A DNA stretch of 53,146 bases from Coriobacteriia bacterium (GCA_030655755.1 JAUSOQ010000021.1:1-53146); one strand, 5' to 3'; positions 24,869-33,645 are shown, counted from the first letter of the stretch. Notes: generated from the letters alone by a model not told the origin. Numbers and translations are program-made.

Positions 24869-24900
24869 GAACGACCCCGGCCTGAAGACCGGGGTCGTTC
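24869..24900. terminator. terminator of the ferredoxin gene and/or the RNA candidate
   Basis: GAACGACCCCGG / CCGGGGTCGTTC is a perfect 12-bp stem with an 8-base loop. On the minus strand it lies 6 bases after the ferredoxin stop and is followed by TATTCCTTCC. Confidence 0.75.
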
Positions 24901-24905
24901 CACGT

Positions 24906-25208
24906 TCAGGATCGACTCATCGATGGTCTAACGATGCTGACTGGTCTCACAGTGACTGATGACTCGACCGTCAGTAGACATGCAAGGAATATCCCTTTCG
25001 GCATGCGTACGGCACGGACCGCCGGCAAGACAGGACCCGGTACTCCCTCAGTGATGCGCACGCCGCACTTCCCGCACGTCCCACGACCGCCACACGTGGC
25101 CATGATGTTGACTCCGGCTCTGTGAGCAGCCTCGAGCACGGTCGTCCCTCTCGGTACGGCAACACATTCGCCACCCGGTACGAACCTGACGGTCACAGTG
25201 TCAGACAT
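24906..25208 (-). CDS. small [2Fe-2S] ferredoxin-like protein
   Basis: A 100-residue protein with the plant-type ferredoxin fold. VTVRFVPGGECVAVPRGTT begins the beta-grasp; cluster cysteines are in ATCGGRGTCGKCGVRI, and the fourth in IFLACLLTVESS. The GGRGTCGKC pattern resembles the N-terminal domain of the corrinoid-activation (DUF4445) proteins rather than electron-transfer ferredoxins, but here it stands alone. ATG at 25208 overlaps the end of degV, so the two are translated together. The partner is unknown. A terminator follows. Confidence 0.75.
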   Translation of the reverse strand: MSDTVTVRFVPGGECVAVPRGTTVLEAAHRAGVNIMATCGGRGTCGKCGVRITEGVPGPVLPAVRAVRMPKGIFLACLLTVESSVTVRPVSIVRPSMSRS

Positions 25209-26055
25209 CACGACTCTCGAGAGGAATCAGCGCCACTCCCCATCCAGTGCCGGTGTGTGTAGATATCACAGGACCGGCCTTGACGACATGCATCTCCACG
25301 ACGTCATACATCGACGAGATGCGCTCACGGAGCCATTCGGCCTTGTCCGGAGACATCGCGTGCATCACGGCAAAACGACCGCGGCTGCAGTCACCCATCT
25401 TCTCGGTGACCCAGTCCATAGTCCCGTCGAGGGCGGCCTTCGCCCCACGGCTGCGCGCGACCGGCTCAAACGAGCCTTCCGCGTTCACGGTGAACAGGAT
25501 CCGCAGCTTCAGGATGCCGCCAAGGAACTGCGACACCTTGCCGATCCGTCCACCCTTCGCAAGGTTCTCCAGAGAATCGATGCCCACGATCATCTGCACG
25601 CGCTCGCGCACGCTCTCGACTGTCTTCACGACATCTTGCCAACTTGCGCCCCGTGCAGCCTCCCTCGCCGCTTCAATCACCTGCAGCCCCTCGCCCCAGC
25701 TCAGGTTCAGCGTGTCCACTACCTTGACCCGCTCCCCGAACTGCCGCGCAGCCTCTCGCGCGGACTCGATCGTGCCCGAGAGCTTGTTCGAGATGTGAAC
25801 GGATACGACCGTCTTCGCTCGCTCCAACTGCTGCTCGTACATCTCGACGAAAGCTCCCACTGACGGCTGGGACGTCTTCGGGAGTTCGCGAGATTTTGCC
25901 ATCTCGACGAAGAACTCCTCCTGCGTCAAATCGCCGTCAAGGTATGACTTGTCCCCCATGGTGAAGCCGAGCTTCACTACCGCGATGTCGTGCTCCGCAC
26001 AGATCTCAGGAGTAAGATCAGATGTGCTGTCGGTGACGATTACGACGTCTTTCAT
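25201..26055 (-). CDS. DegV family fatty-acid-binding protein
   Basis: A 284-residue DegV protein. These bind a fatty acid between two domains and, in some bacteria, present it to fatty acid kinase. The start VVIVTDSTSDLTPE with DSTSDL is diagnostic, followed by KTSQPSVG near residue 80 and VHISNKLSGT. ATG at 26055 has GGAGGAACG directly upstream; the open frame extends further into the HIT gene's end without coding sense. It follows the HIT gene by 16 bases and overlaps the small ferredoxin, so all three are one transcript. Confidence 0.92.
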   Translation of the reverse strand: MKDVVIVTDSTSDLTPEICAEHDIAVVKLGFTMGDKSYLDGDLTQEEFFVEMAKSRELPKTSQPSVGAFVEMYEQQLERAKTVVSVHISNKLSGTIESAREAARQFGERVKVVDTLNLSWGEGLQVIEAAREAARGASWQDVVKTVESVRERVQMIVGIDSLENLAKGGRIGKVSQFLGGILKLRILFTVNAEGSFEPVARSRGAKAALDGTMDWVTEKMGDCSRGRFAVMHAMSPDKAEWLRERISSMYDVVEMHVVKAGPVISTHTGTGWGVALIPLESRDV

Positions 26056-26071
26056 CGTTCCTCCGCTCGGC

Positions 26072-26428
26072 TCAGGAGTTCTCAGCAAAATTCACCATGC
26101 CATGCGACATCTGCCTGCCGCCGATGACATGGACATGCAGGTGGTTCACGGTCTGCGAGGCATCCCTACCAGAATTGATGATGACGCGGTAGCCCGAAGT
26201 ATCGATACCCTTGATTTCGGCGACGCGAACGACAGTGTCCATCAACCTGCCAAAGAGTTCAGTGGGGACCCCGTCACCAAGATCAGCGTAATGGTCCTTC
26301 GGGATAATGAGTGTATGCACTGGACCCTGTGGAGCGATGTCGTCGAATGCGAGCACCATCTCGTCCTCGAAGACGACCTTCGAGGGTATCTCCCTATTCG
26401 CCACCATGCAGAAGATGCATTCCGACAC
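26072..26428 (-). CDS. HIT family nucleotide hydrolase (HinT-like)
   Basis: A 118-residue histidine-triad protein. The N-terminal CIFCMVANREIPSKVV with its CxxC zinc pair and the catalytic triad NHLHVHVIGG near residue 97 place it in the HinT group, which cleaves purine nucleoside phosphoramidates. GTG at 26428 is preceded by GGAGGG at good distance; longer readings lack similarity. It lies between xseB and degV in a same-strand cluster, a common housekeeping arrangement without known joint function. Confidence 0.92.
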   Translation of the reverse strand: MSECIFCMVANREIPSKVVFEDEMVLAFDDIAPQGPVHTLIIPKDHYADLGDGVPTELFGRLMDTVVRVAEIKGIDTSGYRVIINSGRDASQTVNHLHVHVIGGRQMSHGMVNFAENS

Positions 26429-26472
26429 TGCGTTCCCTCCTTGTTGAATCCTGTTCTTCAGGACGACCAGCC

Positions 26473-26706
26473 CTATTCGTGGACCGGTTCGTCCTCCTCG
26501 ATCTCGCCTACGAGCATGGTCACACGCTGCTCGGCATCTGCCAACTTCGACTTGCACGTCCGCAGCAAAGCGACACCACGCTCGTAGCGCGCAAGGCTCT
26601 CTTCCAGCTCAAGCTGGCCACCCTCGAGCTCCTTCACGATCTGCTCCAGTTCGGCCAATGCGACACCGAACGACGGTTCCCCACTCGGCACATCTTCTAC
26701 GTCCAT
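26473..26706 (-). CDS. xseB: exodeoxyribonuclease VII small subunit
   Basis: A 77-residue helical protein, the small subunit of ExoVII, which degrades single-stranded DNA. SFGVALAELEQIVKELEGGQLELEESLARYERGVAL is the family core (residues about 9-45) as two antiparallel helices. The ATG follows the stop of xseA directly. Several small subunits bind each large one, and the shared message supports that stoichiometry only through translation efficiency. Confidence 0.95.
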   Translation of the reverse strand: MDVEDVPSGEPSFGVALAELEQIVKELEGGQLELEESLARYERGVALLRTCKSKLADAEQRVTMLVGEIEEDEPVHE

Positions 26707-28047
26707 CTAACTCTCCGATCTCACGGTATCCACAACACATCCGAGGGAACCCTCGGCAAGACGGACAGCGACGTGATCTCCGACCTTGACGTCGTCCGCT
26801 GAGTGCACCACCGTTCTGCCGGACTTCTCATAGCATACCGCGTATCCGCGCCTCAGTATCGCGAGTGGCGACAGGTCATCCAACCTGGCCACGTACCCGT
26901 CGACATCCCGGTGCGCCCGCTCGAGTATGCGCGGACCTGCCTCAGTCAGCCTGATAGTGTTATGGCGAAGGCGATCTCCATAACGATCAAAGAAACGCGC
27001 TCCGATGCGCAGTAATCCATCCGCATCATAACCGAGGGCTTCCCGATCACGCATGAGCCTGGCGGGCAGCGCTCGACCAAGGGCATCGGCGGCTAGATCC
27101 AAGGCCTGCAACCGCACGCTCAGCATACACACAGGATCACGCATGACGGAACGGTCCTGTAGCAACCGCAATCGATGCTCGTTACTTCGCACCATGTGAT
27201 ACAGCGCCCGACCGAGCAACCTCGATCTGCCGTCGAAGCGCTGCGCTAGTTCTTCCGATGATGGCGCAACAGCCTCAGCGGCTGCCGTAGGCGTAGACGC
27301 ACGGAGGTCAGCAACCATGTCGGCAATCGTCATGTCGGGCTCATGTCCGATGCCAGTGACGACCGGAACCGCACACGCGACCACGGCACGCGCGACCTCC
27401 TCGGCATTGAACGGCATCAGGTCTTCGTAACTGCCACCTCCCCGGCATAAGATGACCACATCGATACCGGACTCTGCATCCATCATGCGTAGCGCGTCTG
27501 CAATCGCCTGCGCCGCACCCTCGCCCTCGACCTTCACACCCGCGATCACCAGTTCCGCAACCGGATAGCGACGGCGCAGCGTACGGATAACGTCGTGAAC
27601 AGCCTTACCACGGGGCGAAGTCACCAGACCGATGCGCACAGGGAACTCAGGCAGCTGCCGCTTGCGCGCAGCGGCCATGAGCCCGGCCTCCTCAAGCCTG
27701 CGGGCGACAGCGGCGACCTGCAGACGCAAGACTCCCTCGCCTGCCGGTGCGATGGTCCGCACCTGGAACTGCATCCTCCCCTTCGGGGCATACACCGTGA
27801 ACGAGCCGCTGACTTCGACCAGGATGCCGGGACGTAGATCCAGACCGCTCGCAGTGTACGCATCGCGCCACATCAGACATGGCAACACCGCGAACTCATC
27901 GCCGATGGAGAAGTACACCGCCTTGTAACCGGGTTTCACAGTACACTCGGACACTTCGCCAAGAACACGCACCTGGATACGCTCAAGAGCACCCTTAGCC
28001 AGACGCATGGCGTCAGAGACGCTCAACGCATTGTTCTCGGCAGTCAC
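26707..28047 (-). CDS. xseA: exodeoxyribonuclease VII large subunit
   Basis: A 446-residue catalytic subunit. An N-terminal OB domain (VRVLGEVSECTVKPGYKAVYFSI, residues 20-45) is followed by the nuclease domain with TSPRGKAVHDVIRTLRRRYP, VVILCRGGGSYEDLMPFN, and VVTGIGHEPDMTIADMVADLRASTPTAAAE, all diagnostic. GTG at 28047 sits behind GAGGAGGGG; an upstream reading of 80 extra residues is not conserved. It is followed immediately by xseB. It likely works in repair and mismatch correction in the cytoplasm. Confidence 0.96.
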   Translation of the reverse strand: MTAENNALSVSDAMRLAKGALERIQVRVLGEVSECTVKPGYKAVYFSIGDEFAVLPCLMWRDAYTASGLDLRPGILVEVSGSFTVYAPKGRMQFQVRTIAPAGEGVLRLQVAAVARRLEEAGLMAAARKRQLPEFPVRIGLVTSPRGKAVHDVIRTLRRRYPVAELVIAGVKVEGEGAAQAIADALRMMDAESGIDVVILCRGGGSYEDLMPFNAEEVARAVVACAVPVVTGIGHEPDMTIADMVADLRASTPTAAAEAVAPSSEELAQRFDGRSRLLGRALYHMVRSNEHRLRLLQDRSVMRDPVCMLSVRLQALDLAADALGRALPARLMRDREALGYDADGLLRIGARFFDRYGDRLRHNTIRLTEAGPRILERAHRDVDGYVARLDDLSPLAILRRGYAVCYEKSGRTVVHSADDVKVGDHVAVRLAEGSLGCVVDTVRSES

Positions 28048-28105
28048 GACCCCTCCTCGATCCCCACAACATCGACCATAGCAGTCTGCCCCGACACCAA
28101 ATCTC

Positions 28106-29248
28106 TCAGCGTCGTTCCACGACGATCTCGCCATCAGCGATGTGCAACGATATCTCGCCGCGCGCAAGTGCTTCGAGCTCGACGCCGACGAGGGTATGAC
28201 GCCACCCTGCCATGAGAGGGCTACTGTCGCGTTCGCCATCGGCAAAGCTCTCAAGATCATCACGGGTCGCCAGAAGCGTCGGAGCAACCCCGTGGTCGCG
28301 AGCTCTCACCCTTACGAGTACTCCCATCAGATCCGCCAACTGTGCGGCCCCTTTGGCGGCCCTGCGTCGCTTTGGCAGACGCGGACGCTCGTCCTCTGGT
28401 ACGGCAAGCCCCTCGCGCACAGCCAAGACGATCCCGTCTCCGAAACGCCCGATCGCACGGTCACCGACACCTCGTATCGCGCTCAGGCTCGCGGCATCGA
28501 CAGGCACACGCCGGGCAACCTCCACAAGACTCTCATCCCCAAGGACCCACCGCTTCGGCAGATCACGCTTCTGTGCCTCACGCTCCCGCCACGCGGCTAC
28601 GCTTCGCAAAACAGCTAGTCCCTTTCGGTCAAGCGACGACGCGCGCTTCACGCGGCGCCACTGCTCTTCGGGAACGACGTCATAGGTGGCCGGGTCCGCC
28701 ATTCGCTCGAAGTCCTCCGCAAGCCACGCGAGCCTGCCATCGGCAACCAGCTGGTCGCGCAAACGTGTGTAGACCTCTGAGAGGTAACGTACGTCATTGA
28801 GCGCGTACTCGATCTGTGTGTCTTTCAAAGGACGAGCCGCCCAATCCGTGAACGTATCCCCTTTGTCCAGTTCGACGCCGAGCACCGAACGCACGAGCTG
28901 CCCGTAGCCGACCTGCGACGGATGTCCGGCCAACGTTGCGGCGACCTGAGTATCGAATACCGGAGCCGGCGTTCTGCCCATCTCGCGATACAATATCTCG
29001 ATGTCCTGACCACCCGCATGGAACACCTTCGTGACATCGGGACGTTCGAGCACACGCCACAGAGGACTCAAGTCAGAGATCGCCAGCGGGTCGACCGCTG
29101 CCGCCACATCGGCCGTACCCACCTGTATGAGACACAGCCGGGCGTAATAGGTCTTCTCGCGCATGAACTCCGTATCGATAGCGATAACTGGAGCGGTGAT
29201 GATTGAATCGATAAGCGATGCAAGACCTTGCGAATCGGTTATGTACAC
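28106..29248 (-). CDS. rnd: ribonuclease D-type 3'-5' exonuclease
   Basis: A 380-residue DEDDy exonuclease trimming RNA 3' ends. Exo I IDTEFMREKTYYARLCLIQ near residue 24, Exo II KVFHAGGQDIEIL near 75 and Exo III DVRYLSEVYTRL near 152 (with Tyr, hence DEDDy) are intact. An HRDC domain follows (AWREREAQKRDLPKRWVLGDESLVEVARR, about 215-290), and the C-terminal part resembles a second HRDC-like region. It sits 58 bases upstream of xseA on the same strand and diverges from a lipid kinase gene. Confidence 0.93.
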   Translation of the reverse strand: MYITDSQGLASLIDSIITAPVIAIDTEFMREKTYYARLCLIQVGTADVAAAVDPLAISDLSPLWRVLERPDVTKVFHAGGQDIEILYREMGRTPAPVFDTQVAATLAGHPSQVGYGQLVRSVLGVELDKGDTFTDWAARPLKDTQIEYALNDVRYLSEVYTRLRDQLVADGRLAWLAEDFERMADPATYDVVPEEQWRRVKRASSLDRKGLAVLRSVAAWREREAQKRDLPKRWVLGDESLVEVARRVPVDAASLSAIRGVGDRAIGRFGDGIVLAVREGLAVPEDERPRLPKRRRAAKGAAQLADLMGVLVRVRARDHGVAPTLLATRDDLESFADGERDSSPLMAGWRHTLVGVELEALARGEISLHIADGEIVVERR

Positions 29249-29354
29249 AGAACACCGAGCCTCTCGTCATGCGTCGCTGATGCCGTATCATTATGGGGTT
29301 CGAGTGTATCCCAAAGCCCGCCGGGCTTCGAGAAACACGACAACGGGGGGCACA

Positions 29355-30287
29355 TTGAACATCCTCATGGTCGCGAACATGCATTCAGGCTGGGGCGATC
29401 CCGGGCTCTATAGCTTCGTGCGCGACCTCGGCGAGGCCGGCACCGAAGTCACACTGCGCTTCCTCAACGAAGACGCTGACACCGCTCAGCTCGTGCGCGA
29501 TGCCGACCACTACGACCGCGTGGTCGCGGTCGGTGGCGACGGAACCGTCTCATCGATCGCGTACGCGCTGCGAGGAACCGGGATACCGATCGTGGCGTAT
29601 CCTGCCGGAACCGCCAACCTGCTCGCCCGAAACCTCAAACTACCACTCGAGGCTCACGAACTTGCCACGTTGACACTCGAGGGTACCGTTGTCCATATCG
29701 ACCTCGGAGAGCTCATCACCGCCGAGGGTACCGCCGAGGAACAACGCTCCGGCTTCGTCATCATGGCCGGTGCCGGCTTCGATGCTAACGTGATGGAGGG
29801 CGCGCGGGAGCTGAAATCGGTGATCGGTGAGGGCGCTTACATCATCAGCGCGATCCAGAATCTCCAGCCGACGGTTGCCGATCTCGAACTCGAGTTGGAC
29901 GGAGAGAAGATCAAGACTCAGGGCATCGCAGTCCTGTTCGTGAACCTCGCGCGGATACAGTTCGATCTCTCTGTCACTCACAGCAGCGATGCAACCGACG
30001 GTCTGCTCGAAGTCGTCATCGTGAAGACCAAGAGTATCGCGGGGCTCATTCCGGCCGTCTGGGCGGCCCTGCTCGACCGGATGGGACATCACCCGGCGCG
30101 ACCGGCACTCGAGATCCATACCGCACGCCACATCCGTGTGCTTGCCGACCCCGCGCTGCCGTTGCAAGCCGACGGCGACGCGCTCTCGCGCCTCACCCCG
30201 GTGGTCGCACGCGTACTTCCCGGTGCCGCAACATTCGTCGTGGAGTCCAAAGCCTTGTCGGAACTCGATCCGAGCACGTCGACCTGA
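29355..30287 (+). CDS. second diacylglycerol kinase family protein
   Basis: A 310-residue lipid kinase of the same family as the gene at 427-1332 but clearly different in sequence. NILMVANMHSG begins the domain, VVAVGGDGTVSSIAYAL is the nucleotide loop and YPAGTANLLARNLKLP the third motif. A TTG at 29355 is the best start because GGGGGG lies 5 bases upstream and the fold begins with it; other in-frame starts lie within the divergent rnd gene. The target may be diacylglycerol, a sphingoid base or another lipid. It meets the next gene tail to tail with no gap. Confidence 0.85.
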   Translation: MNILMVANMHSGWGDPGLYSFVRDLGEAGTEVTLRFLNEDADTAQLVRDADHYDRVVAVGGDGTVSSIAYALRGTGIPIVAYPAGTANLLARNLKLPLEAHELATLTLEGTVVHIDLGELITAEGTAEEQRSGFVIMAGAGFDANVMEGARELKSVIGEGAYIISAIQNLQPTVADLELELDGEKIKTQGIAVLFVNLARIQFDLSVTHSSDATDGLLEVVIVKTKSIAGLIPAVWAALLDRMGHHPARPALEIHTARHIRVLADPALPLQADGDALSRLTPVVARVLPGAATFVVESKALSELDPSTST

Positions 30288-32000
30288 CTACAGGCGTGTC
30301 TGCACCACTGTGCCGAGCGGGACCTGTGGGAAAAGCTCCAGCACATCACTGTTATAAAGACGGATGCATCCGTGAGATGCCTTGGTTCCGATCACCCACG
30401 GTTCGTTCGTTCCGTGGATCCCATAGGCCGTATAGACATAACTGCTCCCATACTTGCGGAACAGACGCATCTTCCGCGGACCGTACACGCCCAACGGGTT
30501 AGTATAGTACTTCGCAAGGATCTTCCACATCGCAACGGGCGTCTCCATGCTCCCGCGACCGATGGCGACAGGATAAGACTTGATGAGTTCGTCCGCCTTG
30601 ATCCAATAGAGACGGAAATCCGACTTATCGACCACGATACATGTACTCGCAGGATACGAGAGACGACGAATCGTGATCTCGTTGCCCGAGGATCGATCCT
30701 CCGGATTGGCGGCCACAACTCGCAGCTTCCCGCCGGTCTCAGGCATCAGTATCCTGCCGAAGTCCACCGTCGTGTAGGAAGACACGGTCTGGCTGGCCAC
30801 AAGTGTTTCCCCTACGTACAGGAGACACTGACTCGTGTTCACGCCGACATTCGTACTCACCCGCATGTACGTTGTTGCGGCGCCGTCTTGCTGAGGGTTC
30901 ACCATGACTGGACGTGCGGGCATGCCACGCAACTGTGAGAGGACATCGTCCAACACGACCGCAGGACCGCCGAACACGACGCACGAGACCATGCCATCCT
31001 CGTGGCCCTCCACGAATCGGGCCAGCTCCGGACTTACCTGGTTCCGCACGGTGTAGAGCAGCGGCATACCCGCCCTCGCTGACAACGTCGCACCGACCAG
31101 CGCATCCGGCGTGTTCGCGGCAACTCCGAACCCCTCAGCGCCAAACCAGCCCCGGCCAATACCTTTCTCGGCGATGGTCACAGCTGTTGCGTAACGGTTC
31201 TGGCCGAACCAGCGATCTGTCGCGCCGAGCGCCGCGTACGTCCTGGCGGACACCACAGCATCTCCACCAGCCACGATGATCTCGGAGGGAGCGATCTCTC
31301 GCAACGCCGCTGCAGTCGCTGGTGGTACTGCATCACGCATCACAAAGACTACTGGTGCACCCGTACGCGCACTCACACATGACAGCGCAAGTGCGTCGTA
31401 GTACCCACTCGATCCGTTGGCAACAAGCGCCACGTCAGGGCGGATCAGCAAGGGATCGGCTGCTGCAATAGCGCTCACACGCCTGGCGATCAACGCTGCG
31501 GTCGCATACCTGTCAGCGCCGGCAAATGGCCGCTCGACTCGCCCAACGCCTACGATCTGTTGGAGCAAGGTCATACAGCTGGCTGACACCGCGCTCGCGC
31601 CGCCCACGACCGTCACCGCCACTGTCGTGTTCATCGAGACGATCTCTCGAAGCGCGGCCTGTGTGGCACCTGGAACGCTCTTCCCGTCCACGAGCAACAA
31701 AGGAGCGTCATACGCCCAGCACAGCCCACCTGCGGCGAGCGGATCCGCGAGGGACCGATCCAGTCCGGAAGCGATGATCACGTGTGAGACATCTGTCCAA
31801 CCCGGGAACGCGGTCCGGGCGATGGCCGCCGCCGTGTCGTACCGCGTCGGACCGGAGATGCGTTCCACGTTGACGGCCACGCGGACGGATCCGTCGGGCC
31901 ACGGAGCCGTACGCGGATTCGCCAGGCCGATCGAAGGCGCTGCAAGAACGGCTCCGCACGTTACAAGCGTCATGACGATCCAGCTGATGCGACTCCTCAT
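30288..32000 (-). CDS. cell wall-binding (CWB2) repeat protein with L,D-transpeptidase domain
   Basis: A 570-residue exported wall enzyme. After a signal peptide (RSRISWIVMTLVTCGAVLAA) come three CWB2 repeats, each with its ISGPTRYDTA-type signature: RISGPTRYDTAAAIA, RPFAGADRYATAALIA and RWFGQNRYATAVTIA. CWB2 binds anionic wall polymers in S-layer-type proteins. The C-terminus is a YkuD domain with catalytic HGTNEPWVIGTKASHGCIRL, which makes 3-3 cross-links or attaches proteins to peptidoglycan. ATG at 32000 has GAGAGGG upstream; earlier in-frame starts would place residues before the signal peptide. Combining wall binding and cross-linking in one chain suggests local wall remodelling. Confidence 0.92.
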   Translation of the reverse strand: MRSRISWIVMTLVTCGAVLAAPSIGLANPRTAPWPDGSVRVAVNVERISGPTRYDTAAAIARTAFPGWTDVSHVIIASGLDRSLADPLAAGGLCWAYDAPLLLVDGKSVPGATQAALREIVSMNTTVAVTVVGGASAVSASCMTLLQQIVGVGRVERPFAGADRYATAALIARRVSAIAAADPLLIRPDVALVANGSSGYYDALALSCVSARTGAPVVFVMRDAVPPATAAALREIAPSEIIVAGGDAVVSARTYAALGATDRWFGQNRYATAVTIAEKGIGRGWFGAEGFGVAANTPDALVGATLSARAGMPLLYTVRNQVSPELARFVEGHEDGMVSCVVFGGPAVVLDDVLSQLRGMPARPVMVNPQQDGAATTYMRVSTNVGVNTSQCLLYVGETLVASQTVSSYTTVDFGRILMPETGGKLRVVAANPEDRSSGNEITIRRLSYPASTCIVVDKSDFRLYWIKADELIKSYPVAIGRGSMETPVAMWKILAKYYTNPLGVYGPRKMRLFRKYGSSYVYTAYGIHGTNEPWVIGTKASHGCIRLYNSDVLELFPQVPLGTVVQTRL

Positions 32001-32124
32001 GTAGTATGCCCTCTCATAAGTGTCAAGTCGTGACATAAGTATACCCAGGCTCAAGCAGATCAGGGGCAAAGTATTCCTAGCCTCCAAGCCGTCGTACATA
32101 GAATGCGATACAGATATACAAAGA

Positions 32125-32146
32125 GGCCCCGGCTTTCGCCGAGGCC
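32125..32146 (-). terminator. terminator of tRNA-Val
   Basis: On the minus strand GGCCTCGGC / GCCGGGGCC closes on a GAAA loop and is followed by TCTTTG, 11 bases after the tRNA 3' end. Confidence 0.75.
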
Positions 32147-32156
32147 ACGATTCATA

Positions 32157-32231
32157 TGGTGGGCGCTATAGGATTTGAACCTATGACCCCTTCCGCGTCG
32201 AGGAAGTGCTCTCCCACTGAGCTAAGCGCCC
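32157..32231 (-). tRNA. tRNA-Val (anticodon GAC)
   Basis: A 75-base cloverleaf: acceptor GGGCGCT, D arm AGCTCAGTGGGAGAGC, anticodon loop TCGACGC (GAC), T arm AGGTTCAAATCCT, encoded CCA at 32159-32157. It reads GTC/GTT valine codons. Confidence 0.95.
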
Positions 32232-32372
32232 TTGCATGCCACCCCATAGGACGGCGACGACTATTGTAGCAGGACGGAACGATTGCACCAGCCCCCTTTG
32301 CGGAGAGATATAGATGGCCTGTGAATTCCTCCTTGCACCACCCTATACCCATTGGTAGACTACCTTTTGCGC

Positions 32373-32448
32373 GCGGACGTGGCTCAGTTGGTAGAGCACA
32401 ACCTTGCCAAGGTTGGGGTCGCCGGTTCGAATCCGGTCGTCCGCTCCA
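32373..32448 (+). tRNA. tRNA-Gly (anticodon GCC)
   Basis: A 76-base cloverleaf: acceptor GCGGACG, D arm GGCTCAGTTGGTAGAGC, anticodon loop TTGCCAA (GCC), T arm CCGGTTCGAATCCGG and encoded CCA at 32446-32448. It is transcribed with the tRNA-Cys 92 bases downstream. Confidence 0.95.
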
Positions 32449-32540
32449 TCGACACTTCGGAGGTCGGCCCACGGGGCATTATGCAGGCCCTCCCAGGCTG
32501 ACCTTCTTTGATTGACAGGCGCGCTCAGCGCCAACCAGAC

Positions 32541-32614
32541 GGCGACGTGGCCAAGTGGCAAGGCAGGGGCCTGCAAAGCCCTTATCCCCGGTTCGAATCC
32601 GGGCGTCGCCTCCA
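32541..32614 (+). tRNA. tRNA-Cys (anticodon GCA)
   Basis: A 74-base cloverleaf: acceptor GGCGACG, D arm GGCCAAGTGGCAAGGC, anticodon loop CTGCAAA (GCA), T arm CCGGTTCGAATCCGG and encoded CCA at 32612-32614. A strong terminator follows. Confidence 0.95.
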
Positions 32615-32623
32615 GTAATGCAG

Positions 32624-32657
32624 AAGGACCCGTCCCTCGGGCAAGGGACGGGTCCTT
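32624..32657 (+). terminator. terminator of the tRNA-Gly/tRNA-Cys transcript
   Basis: AAGGACCCGTCCCT / AGGGACGGGTCCTT is a perfect 14-bp stem with a 6-base loop, starting 10 bases after the tRNA-Cys CCA end. Confidence 0.85.
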
Positions 32658-32751
32658 TACTCATGCGCGCGACTGTCGGGCGCTACCGCAACGAGGGGGA
32701 AGGAAGCGTGCGGCAGGGAGGGTACCCAAGAGCTTCACGCGCGTGGGGCCA

Positions 32752-32904
32752 TCAGACGCCGTACTTCACCTGGATCTGCCGTGCCTGGTCGAGACGATAG
32801 AGCCCAACCTCGAGGTCACGCTGATCAGAGATGTTCTCGAGTGCCCACTTCAGGATGTCACGGGGCACGAGTGGAAAGCGCTTTCGCGCCTGCGCCAGGG
32901 TCAT
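32752..32904 (-). CDS. small protein of unknown function downstream of ubiX
   Basis: A 50-residue, charged, helix-prone protein (MTLAQARKRFPLVPRDILKW to the end ...IQVKYGV). AAGGAG lies 7 bases before the ATG at 32904, a good start. A longer in-frame reading from 32997 would add a hydrophobic N-terminal segment (YLLAGSVVLVAVPVVAVVV) and make a small membrane protein; the ribosome site favours the short form. It is the last gene on the strand of the ubiD-ubiA-ubiX group, about 130 bases behind ubiX. No family recognised. Confidence 0.5.
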   Translation of the reverse strand: MTLAQARKRFPLVPRDILKWALENISDQRDLEVGLYRLDQARQIQVKYGV

Positions 32905-33035
32905 GGCGTTCTCCTTCTGTTCTACGACTACTGCTACGACTGGTACTGCTACTAAGACGACGGACCCGGCTAGCAAATAGATTGTCCTACCGAACACCGG
33001 TTCGCGTCAACCTTACGCGCTCTCGCGCGTCATGC

Positions 33036-33632
33036 TCATTCGCGCCAGCGTGGAAAGAGCTCATGCTCGATGCCGAGAACATCAAGAACCTTGCCGACGA
33101 CGAAGTTCACCATGTCATCGAGGCTCTCGGGACGCGGGTAGAACGCGGGCATTGCCGGAAGGATCACCGCACCGGCCTCGGCCAGTGTTGTCAGATTGCG
33201 CAAGTGGATGAGGTTCAGCGGTGTCTCTCTCGGTACGAAGACGAGCTGCCGACGCTCCTTGAGCATCACATCAGCAGCACGCTCGGCAAGATCGGAGGCA
33301 AGTCCCGAGGCGACCGATCCTACAAAACCCATTGAAGCAGGACACACGATCATGCCATCGATGGAGCTTGAGCCTGAAGCGACCGCATCGAACAGGTCAT
33401 CGATCGGAACGACTCTCAGCGGCAGGTCCGGTCGAACCTCCAGAAAGCGCACCACTGCGTCACGCGCACCAGTGTCAGGGAGCTTGAATCCCAGCTCATA
33501 CGCCGCTACCTCGGCGCCGGTCCGAGTGAAGATGAGCGTGACCTCGATTCCCGACACCAGCAACTGTTCCACAAGCCGCATGCCGTACGCGGAACCTGAC
33601 GCCCCTGTTATCACGACGATGTAGTGCTTCAT
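33036..33632 (-). CDS. ubiX: flavin prenyltransferase UbiX (MqnM-like)
   Basis: A 198-residue flavoprotein that joins dimethylallyl phosphate to FMN, making the prenylated flavin used by UbiD decarboxylases. The N-terminal FMN loop VVITGASGSAYGMRL, VCPASMGFVGSVASGLA near residue 98, VFVPRETPLNLIHLRNL and MPAFYPRPESLDDMVNF near 160 are all family marks. ATG at 33632 lies 13 bases after the end of the UbiA gene. With UbiD in the same operon, the cofactor and its user are made together. Confidence 0.95.
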   Translation of the reverse strand: MKHYIVVITGASGSAYGMRLVEQLLVSGIEVTLIFTRTGAEVAAYELGFKLPDTGARDAVVRFLEVRPDLPLRVVPIDDLFDAVASGSSSIDGMIVCPASMGFVGSVASGLASDLAERAADVMLKERRQLVFVPRETPLNLIHLRNLTTLAEAGAVILPAMPAFYPRPESLDDMVNFVVGKVLDVLGIEHELFPRWRE

Positions 33633-33645
33633 GCGCTTCCCTTCC

